Origin: Microvelia longipes
Taxonomy: Eukaryota > Arthropoda > Insecta > Hemiptera > Veliidae
DNA length: 64,000 nt
NCBI GenBank assembly: GCA_018340805.1
Contig: JACMZG010001863.1
Span: 56,669,080-56,733,079, forward strand
Direction of reading: 5' to 3'
In this document: piece by piece, positions 56,961 to 64,000 of the stretch
Position numbering within the stretch: the first letter of the stretch is position 1
How the letters are laid out: each line of letters opens with the position of its first letter
Made by a program: the position numbers and the translations under genes
Notes under the pieces: model-generated
The model's database searches: none
What the model was told of the DNA's origin: nothing
Seen by the model: only the letters and a program-made list of their open reading frames with translations

Positions 56961-57125
56961 TATAATAATAATAAGACACACACACACAGACAGCCAAATT
57001 GGTAAAAACTACACAGGAGGTCTTAAAATCAACTGAAACGAATAATTGAGGGGAAATCCTGGTATGAAATTTGTAGTGGAAGCAATACTTTTCCTATATT
57101 TTCACTGTATAAACGAGGAAAACTA
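56961..57125 (+). repeat. D1 tail fragment, near duplicate of 56092-56260
   Basis: TAATAATAATAAGACACACA, AAACTACACAGGAGGTCTTA, GAAATCCTGGTATGAAATTT and CCTATATTTTCACTGTATAA. Confidence 0.75.
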
Positions 57126-57570
57126 ATACTAATAAGCAAGTTTCACCATGTTAAAAGGAATCGACTTTGACGTCAGAGATTGAATTTTCACAAAGGTATC
57201 AAAATAATAAGTCTACCCCCTCCCCCTCCTCTATTTTTCCCTTCCAAGTCTGGGAGTATTTGAAATTTCAATATTCTACTTGTAAAATACAAAGTATTTA
57301 TTACTTAAAGAGAGATGTCTGCAATATAGATATGCTGGAGAAATACAATTTTACAGCTCTCTTAGAGTCAGCTAAGAGAAATTGATTTTCCTTTTTGTCT
57401 GATGGGAAATTTAATCTATTGTTTTAATTTATAACTAACTATACGAGTTATTATTATAGAAAATCATAAACTAACTTTTCAAATATCAAAATAAGGAAAA
57501 CAAACTTATCCGTATAATATTATTATTATTATTATATAAACTAAATAACGTTAATATCACCTTTTGGCGA
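57126..57570. other. unassigned sequence
   Basis: A 72-codon plus frame at 57167-57385, opening with TTG, has no known motif. Confidence 0.4.
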
Positions 57571-57660
57571 CTAATAGACAACGCGATTAAGATAAACTAT
57601 TTGCAACATTTGGGCATTTTAAGGACTTAACAACGCGAATAAACTAAACTATTTTCAACG
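57571..57660. repeat. short direct repeat, two copies, also at 58255-58335
   Basis: AACGCGATTAAGATAAACTA, TTTGCAACATTTGGGCATTTT and AGGACTT recur as AACGCGAATAAACTAAACTA and again twice near 58255-58335. Confidence 0.7.
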
Positions 57661-58254
57661 TTAAAAAATTGCTATTTTAATAGCTCTTAAAAACCAAAAC
57701 GATAAATTCTCAAAAAATCCAAACAAATTTAAGTCCTCTATGTTAAATTATTAGCTAAGAAAACAATTTTTTAATAAAATACTATCAACTTGATAATAAA
57801 GACATATTAAAGCATACTTATAAAAGAAGGCCTCAACTAACTAACTTCGTACTAACACCACGATGTAAAACTAAGAGATAACAAAGATATGGATCATATC
57901 TTGGACCATTATACTATAATCAACTACCAATCAAAATACAACAAAGTCAAATCATAGAAATATTAAAGAAACTTGTCAATAAATAACCCCCTGCTCCCCC
58001 CCCCCGGGCTACGCCCATGACATTGATATAAATGAAATTTGTGTAATAATAAATGTGCTCTTTCTAGAGACAGGACCCTCACTTTAGGAGTTTTAACTCC
58101 TACTGAGAGCCTTCGCCAAATTATTGACTGTACATAAATATATTGGTACAATATGTATTTAAATAATCAAACATAGTAAAAAATCATTTTGTTATATGTA
58201 TTTGTATTTATTTTTTGTTTTGTGGAAATAAACAATTTTATTATTTTATTATTC
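57661..58254. other. unassigned sequence with a poly-C run
   Basis: A run of 10 C near 57997-58006. The 62-codon minus frame at 57963-58151 is not gene-like. Confidence 0.45.
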
Positions 58255-58345
58255 TTATATTTGGGCATTTTGAGGACTTCGCAATGCGATTAAGCTAAAC
58301 TATTTGCAACATTTGGGCATTTTGAGGATTTTCTGTCCCTCAAAA
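58255..58345. repeat. short direct repeat, two copies
   Basis: TTGGGCATTTTGAGGACTTC, then TTTGGGCATTTTGAGGATTT, the latter followed by the inverse CCCTCAAAATGCC, giving a hairpin. Confidence 0.7.
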
Positions 58346-58735
58346 TGCCTTATTTTATAGAGACCTATGTTATAGAGCGCTGTGAGTATATTACAATGTT
58401 AAGTGACAACATAAGAAATGATGACCATATTATCGACTTCTTAAAAGACAATTCAGCAAAAATGATTTAGTGTTGTTTACAAAACACTTGAAAAGGCATT
58501 CAAATAAAATATTATCAGTAATTTATTTTCAGTAAAATTTGGGTCAAGAGGAAATTTTTTCTTTATCGGAATGATTTCTTTGAAAAAACAATTTATCAGA
58601 GTTCATTTTGAGTGGAAGGAGCCAGTGTTGTTTGTCTTCAGCGAATTTCCATCAAGAAATTGACTTTAATTGAATGACGCTTATGAGGTTATTCGGGTAA
58701 AGGAAGTGGGAAAGAGATCAATTCCGCTTGACCTC
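58346..58735. other. unassigned sequence
   Basis: No feature recognised. Confidence 0.5.
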
Positions 58736-58759
58736 CTGACACACACACACGTGTATATA

Positions 58760-58841
<82 letters not shown>
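58736..58841. repeat. (CA)n and (TA)n microsatellite
   Basis: ACACACACACACGTGTATAT, then about 75 bp of alternating TA. Confidence 0.95.
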
Positions 58842-58844
<3 letters not shown>

Positions 58845-59869
58845 GTTTCTACCTTTGGGTATAGCGCAGGTTTACTGAATCGAAAACGAACTTGGAATGT
58901 GGTGAGATGCTAAGGTGCTAACGACGCCTATTGTTTGTGAACAATGAATGACGTCATTAAAAATAAATAGATCTTAAAATGGCGTGAAAAAGAAAGACCT
59001 CGTTGTGAGGCAGGAAGAAATCAGCTTCCGTAATTAATATAACTAGGAATTTAAGACGAAAAGTAACATTACTATGGGGCGAAAATAGCCTTAAACTGAA
59101 TTTAAGGCTATTTTCTCGACTACAAAGGCACTCTTGGACTAAGCGGTCCATGGGCCTAAATCTCTCGATCTGAAATAGCAGACCGCATTCATTAGGAGGA
59201 CAGTAATAAGTTCATCAAGTCGGTTCTTTGGGGCTGGACTGTCAAGTGTTATTGCAACAGGAAATTGCCTCAGGGAAAATGTTTTCCGTTTCTTTAACAC
59301 ACTTAAATTGGCTAATGGTCACAAACACAGGATAGTGAGAAATATTTTTTTAGTTGTCTAATAAAATATTTCATGAGAACAAATGTTTTTAAACTTTAGC
59401 AATTCGATAAAAAAACCGGCCAATATCCAATATAACATTGAACTTAAATATGGCCTAAATACTGTCATGACGAGGCGACTTTAGTAGCCGAAAATTCAGG
59501 ATCGTTTTAGCTAAATAAAATACACCAAATACTATATAGAAAATAATAAGCAAAATAAAGGTTATTTAGAGCTTGAGATGGAACCCTATAGAAGAGAAAT
59601 GTCAAGTATTTTCTCAGCTCTTTCATACCAAATATTTTCTTCACGAACTCAAATTCTTCTAAATTCTCATCTCATTGAAAAGGTTAAACAAGAGAATATT
59701 TCCCTTTAGCCTAAAGTAGGAACAGTGACATAGTATTCGGTAAGTTTAAAGATAAGTATAAGAACTCCCACGAAAACAAAACGATAAATACTTAATTAGA
59801 TAAATAGCATATTAACGTCAAATGGGATGTGAGAACATTAGAATTTTGTAATGCAAGAACGCATATTTC
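58842..59869. other. unassigned sequence with a strong hairpin
   Basis: GAAAATAGCCTTAAA and TTTAAGGCTATTTTC (about 59082-59116) form a perfect 15-bp stem around a 5-nt loop. No gene recognised around it. Confidence 0.5.
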
Positions 59870-59925
59870 CGATTTCATCCCGGTTTTGGATTTTTTTGCT
59901 AACACAATTCTTTTCCTTTTCTTAT
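59870..59925 (+). repeat. D1 tail fragment
   Basis: TTCATCCCGGTTTTGGATTT then GCTAACACAATTCTTTTCC. Confidence 0.6.
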
Positions 59926-60149
59926 TTCCAAAAGTAATAAGATAATGTTAGTATTCGATGGAAGTTGTGACTTTTAAAATACTTAATAATAATACTATTT
60001 AATGAATTTATAGAGTAATTAATATAATATAATATGCTCAATACTACAAAATATGTTAAGTAAGAGAGGGAAGCCACTTACTCATTGAGGGTGATCTTAA
60101 GCAGGAAAACTAGCTTAGGGTACGAATTAAAACAAAAACATGTATATGA

Positions 60150-60330
60150 ATAAGGATTTAGGTCTTCCAGTGTTGACCGCGTCAATGTAGATGAAGAATC
60201 CGACGTTTCGCTTCCACTGTGGGAGGCATCTTCAGGGATGTAGGACATCATGGATAAAAACACAATGCTCCACAAAACTGAACTCAGTTTTGCGGTCAGC
60301 ACCGGAAGACCTAAATCTTCATGACAATTA
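60150..60330. mobile_element. fold-back element, hammerhead family C
   Basis: GGATTTAGGTCTTCCAGTGT at the left and CACCGGAAGACCTAAATC at the right are inverted; GTTGACCGC and GCGGTCAGC pair next. The left arm carries the intact ribozyme core. The right arm is shortened and lacks it. In the middle are inverted AACTGAG/CTCAGTT pieces. Confidence 0.7.
60196..60241 (-). ncRNA. predicted type I hammerhead ribozyme, family C, best preserved
   Basis: On the minus strand: ATCC (complement of 60236-60239), CTGAAGA (complement of 60229-60235), stem II GCCTCC with GGAAGC (five pairs and one C-A mismatch), GAAA, stem III ACGT, cleavage base C (complement of 60202), then GGAT, which pairs perfectly with the ATCC of stem I. 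All core positions fit CUGANGA, GAAA and UC. Stem III has only two pairs and would need dimerisation. Confidence 0.6.
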
Positions 60331-61257
60331 CCGCGGAAGCCTACGCAGTTTATTACAGTTTATTATAAATATGAATAATAATAAAACAACAATTCTTCAG
60401 AGTTATAAACTTAATCAGAGTTAAGAGGTTTCATATAAGACCTGACGTCATGATATGCAATCAAATCATCTTATACGACCGGACTAATACAGACCATCGG
60501 ACCGCATTGCATCGAGATCACATTAAGTCTGTTAGATCACTAAATAATACTAAGTTACTGATGATACTATTAACCCAATTATAATCTGCCAATGTTTGTT
60601 GAACCCAAAAAATTGTTTCAGTACGAAATAATCATTAGCTAACTACAAATTAATTTAGACTCACGAAGCCTGTCATATTTATCTGCCATAAAGAGAAATA
60701 TGAATAAGGGTCAATTTTTCCAAGGTTCATTCTAATTAAAAACAAGGTTAGGACACAGAGAAAAATCAATGTTTCAAAATTTTTTCAAGTTTCCTTTAAG
60801 AGTGAAAATTAATGATGCGTTGAAAAGAAAAAAAAAAGCAATTAGTTTGAAACTTTTCTAAGAATAATGAACCACTAAATGGATTTTTTGGGGCGCGGAG
60901 CCCCACGGCATGTTATAAATACAGCAGCAATGCTCCTACAATGTATGTTTTATTAACTACATTAGTAAGCGGTATTCTTAATAGACATTCAAGTTAATTA
61001 TACGTGGATACCAAGGTCGCAAGCAAAACAATGCTTAAAAACAGCTAGAGTTAGCTAAAAAAAGGAAAATAAAAAAACATTTTGTTTTAAATTGTTTATA
61101 TACAATTGTATGCGGATCAAAATGAACATTTATTATTATATTTTTTTTTTAGTCGTTGCTGATAATCAGTTCTACACAAAATTCAGGCCAGTCATAGAAA
61201 GCTCAGTTTATGCTGTGCGCAATATTATTATAAACGAATTATCAAGTGTAAATATTG
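60331..61257. other. unassigned sequence
   Basis: No gene recognised. The 80-codon frame at 61092-61334 overlaps a tRNA-like fragment. Confidence 0.45.
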
Positions 61258-61320
61258 CATTAAATACTAAGCTCCGATACCAAGATTCGAACTCGGGCCC
61301 TCGAGTTAGAATATTAGTGT
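61258..61320 (-). repeat. tRNA-like fragment
   Basis: On the minus strand CGAGTTCGAATCTTGG is a B-box or T-arm sequence preceded by CTCGAGGGC. No A box is identifiable, so it is probably an old SINE head or a tRNA pseudogene. Confidence 0.35.
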
Positions 61321-61430
61321 CGACTCCGCATTAGTTTCATTCTACTCAGTCAATTTCTCTTTATTTAATAAGTTACAATTTTTGAATCTGCAAATTAATT
61401 CACTTATTTATTCATAAATCCGTAATTTTA

Positions 61431-61431
<1 letters not shown>

Positions 61432-61498
<67 letters not shown>

Positions 61499-61520
61499 TA
61501 TATATATATGTATATATATA

Positions 61521-61590
<70 letters not shown>
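61432..61590. repeat. (TA)n microsatellite
   Basis: Alternating TA with TATGTATA and TAATATA breaks. Confidence 0.95.
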
Positions 61591-62225
61591 AAATATATGC
61601 AAAGTTTGCATTACATTATTCTATGATAGATTTGATTTTTTAAACAATTTATAGATTTGATGTTTCAAGCAAAGAATTGAAATACTACAAAAGTCAAAAT
61701 AAAAGCTTCTCATAATAAATTTTCTGTTAGGTCATGACTAAACAAAATTTTTACAAAGAAAAGTAATTTATGTAAAAATAGACAAGCGCATAAAAGACAC
61801 AACAAAAGAGACAAATAAAGAAGGAAGAAATCTTCAGATAAAATAAGAAAGAATTAATATAAATTATGATTCTGTTCACAGCGATGCACAGATATTTCTC
61901 TAACAGTCTGCCAGTGACAGCGTGGCCAAACTTGTAAAACTCTTCCTGTTGCCAATTTAAGTAAAACATGTACGTTATGTCATGTCATTACACGAAAATA
62001 AGTTATAATAAATTAAACTGAAATCACAGTTATAAATATTTATTTTTTTACTTAAACGTATATTAAGTAAAATCAATTTTAGAAATAAATTGATAGCATA
62101 AGATGAAAATTTAACATCTTAAACACTCTCTAGTCTAGATAGGAAAGATATTACAGGGCCCAATTATGTGATTTGATAAATAATAAACTAAAATGTAATA
62201 AAATTTAAAAATGATTAAAATATTA
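61591..62225. other. unassigned AT-rich sequence
   Basis: No feature recognised. The 72-codon minus frame at 61751-61969 is hydrophobic and AT-driven. Confidence 0.5.
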
Positions 62226-62922
62226 GCATTCGGTTCCTTAGCTACTAAGTAAAATCAGCTTCTTAACTGCTACGTGGCATTAGCTTCTTAGCCACTAAGT
62301 AGCATCAGCTTCGTAGCCACTAAGTGGCATCAGCTTCGTAGCCACAAACTGGCATTAGCTTCTTAGCCAGTAAGTAGCATCAGCTTCGTAGCCACTAAGT
62401 GGCATCAGCTTCTTAACTGCTATGTGGCATTAGCTTCTTAGCCACTAAGTAGCATCAGCTTCGTAGCCACAAAGTGGCATTAGCTTCTTAGCCACTAAGT
62501 AGCATCAGCTTTGTAGCCACAAAGTGGCATCAGCTTTTTAGCTGCTACGGGCATTAGCTTCTTAGCCCTAAGTAGCATCAGCTTCGTAGCCACTAATGGC
62601 ATCAGCTTCTTAGCTGCTACGTGAATTAGCTTCTTAGCCACTAAGTAGCATCAGCTTCGTAGCTACAAAGTGGCATCAGCTTCTTAGCTGCTACGTGGCA
62701 TTAGCTTCTTAGCCACTAAGTAGCATCAGCTTCGTAGCCACAAAGTGGCATCAGCTTCTTAGCTGCTACGTGGCATTAGCTTCTTAGCCACTAAGTAGCA
62801 TCAAGCTTCGTAGCCACAAAGTGGCATCAGCTTCTTAGCTGCTACGTGGCATTAGCTTCTTAGCCACTAAGTAGCATCAGCTTCGTAGCCACTAAGTGGC
62901 ATCAGCTTCTTAGCCAAGAAAC
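62226..62922. repeat. 25-bp satellite in 75-bp higher-order units
   Basis: About 27 monomers. Three types follow each other regularly: GCTTCTTAGCCACTAAGTAG, GCTTCGTAGCCACAAAGTGG and GCTTCTTAGCTGCTACGTGG, each followed by CATCA or CATTA. This makes a trimer period of 75 bp. CTTAGCCACTAAG in the first type is a partial palindrome. Confidence 0.95.
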
Positions 62923-63394
62923 AAAATGCAATTCATTGTATTTGCAAACGCAATGCTTCTCTGTCTTTATGGAGGTAGGAAAGAGGACTGCTAGCTCCTT
63001 TTAGAAAGCAAATCGAAAAAAAAGAGGGCGTTGTCTGGAAATCTCTCACACCCTCTACTTACACCCTAAAACTTGATTCTTGGATGTGACGAGTGTCTCT
63101 TAATGGAGGTACCCTTGAATAAGTCTGGTAGGTGAAGGCAAAACCTTGTAATGGTAAAATACATCAATATACCTAGGTTGAACTCAACAAATCTAATTAA
63201 TGATATCTAAGATTTATTTAAAAGGATGAAAATTCACAGCTTTTCCAGTATACTTGCCAAGAGGTTCTTATATTTTTTTCACAGTCTCTCTGCAATGCGC
63301 ACAGAAGATGAGACATGGCGAATCGCCACGTGAGAGCCACACACGTTTAGCACATTTCAAATGATCAAATATCCTAAAGGAAAGCAATACGTCG
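62923..63394. other. unassigned sequence
   Basis: No feature recognised. Confidence 0.5.
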
Positions 63395-63585
63395 GACTCA
63401 TCGTCAAATTCTTCGATAGCTCAAACAGTTATCAAAGTTTGCACAAGATATCTTTTGATAATAATCTTATATTAACAAAGGGAATAACGTGGGATACGAA
63501 CCCAGACCTCCGTGGAGTCAGAGACTCCTCCCTTTTCCTCCCAACACCTTACTGACTTCGATCACCAGGTTGATTTCCCGTAGCA
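63395..63585 (-). mobile_element. tRNA-derived SINE, diverged relative of subfamily 2
   Basis: On the minus strand: GTGATCGAAGTCAGTAAGGT (A-box side), a long variable part, ACTCCACGGAGGTCTGGG and the B box GGGTTCGTATCCC, then AAGATTATTATCAAAAGATA and CTTTGATAACTGTTTGAGC. This lines up with the subfamily 2 text around its own ATTATTGTTTAGATATATTA and ACTTTGAGC. The 3' hairpin part is not found. The plus-strand frame at 63361-63555 is a shadow. Confidence 0.65.
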
Positions 63586-63785
63586 GTTTGTCCTATCAGT
63601 AGTTCTGAAAGCGGCTTACATCCACGATATAAACAGATCCCCCTCCCCAAAAAAATAAATAAAAACGTTATTTGTGTACATAAAGTTATATAATATAATT
63701 AGATAAAATCAGATCAAATGCTGATAATACTAACCGATCAGATACTTATTCGAGGTTTCGTAATGTTTAGAAATTTTTGCTACAA

Positions 63786-63809
63786 ACACACACACACACA
63801 CACACACAA

Positions 63810-63882
<73 letters not shown>
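63786..63882. repeat. (CA)n and (TA)n microsatellite
   Basis: ACACACACACACACACACAC, then about 70 bp of alternating TA. The remaining sequence to the window end shows no feature. Confidence 0.95.
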
Positions 63883-63887
<5 letters not shown>

Positions 63888-64000
63888 ATGACCGCCTTAT
63901 AAACTAATTTTTCCTATAGAAATTTACGAAAAATCAGACGTAAATAAAACTACAACAAACAATTGTAAAAATATTATTTGATATTTGCTCACTGAAGTGT

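Noticed and set aside
59082..59116. Perfect hairpin as a transcription terminator
   Set aside because: Rho-independent terminators do not apply in animal nuclear DNA and no gene ends here.

Overview
The window looks like AT-rich, repeat-dominated, gene-poor animal nuclear DNA, most likely from an arthropod (probably an insect). The evidence is eukaryotic throughout: tRNA-derived SINEs with target-site duplications, a Ty1/copia RNase H fragment, non-LTR reverse transcriptase debris, terminal-inverted-repeat MITEs, about ten (TA)n tracts, many minisatellites, and one plausible first coding exon with a splice donor and an arthropod-type initiator. No bacterial operon, CRISPR array, rRNA or clearly functional tRNA gene was seen. 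The species cannot be named from the sequence.

Layout. 1-9 kb: SINE and LINE debris, a dispersed non-coding element here called D1 (2760-4130) carrying an internal 56-bp array, a 69-bp array (5150-6950) into which a 467-bp MITE has jumped, and a fold-back element at 8142-8563. 9-11 kb and 18.7-20.2 kb: clusters of fold-back palindromes whose arms carry hammerhead-ribozyme-like cores. 14.9-16.7 kb: 33-bp and 20-bp arrays. 21-25 kb: an 82-bp array, a dispersed repeat called RG, a complete SINE and the longest D1 copy. 26-27 kb: two long TA tracts. 28-31.3 kb: an unrecognised coding remnant and the one convincing gene start (exon at 30888-31200, minus strand). 32-36.4 kb: D1 and RG fragments, a 66-bp array and another fold-back element. 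36.8-39.6 kb: copia RNase H remnant whose last 41 codons plus 3' flank are amplified about 18-fold. 41.2-44.4 kb: two head-to-tail copies of a Helitron-like element, the first holding about 32 units of a GCGAAGCGAG-rich repeat. 45-51 kb: SINE, MITE, D1 and fold-back pieces. 51.4-52.6 kb: small arrays and a frameshifted coding remnant. 53.9-55.7 kb: a satellite whose left half is built of hairpin units and whose right half is simple direct repeats. 56-64 kb: D1, SINE and fold-back elements and a 25/75-bp higher-order array.

The most interesting signal is a set of fold-back elements, in four sequence families (A-D), whose arms contain CUGANGA, then a hairpin, then GAAA, then a short self-complementary stem III, then the cleavage base. 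This is the order and spacing of type I hammerhead ribozymes, which are known from Penelope-like elements and retrozymes. In family A the palindrome ends exactly at the predicted cleavage base. Family C shows a compensatory C-G to U-A change in stem II. Nothing here encodes a Penelope-like reverse transcriptase, so these would be non-autonomous or decayed copies.

Apart from the exon at 30888-31200 I see no gene likely to be expressed. Long open frames elsewhere come from repeats without stops (TA tracts, 33-bp and 48-bp arrays) or are debris.
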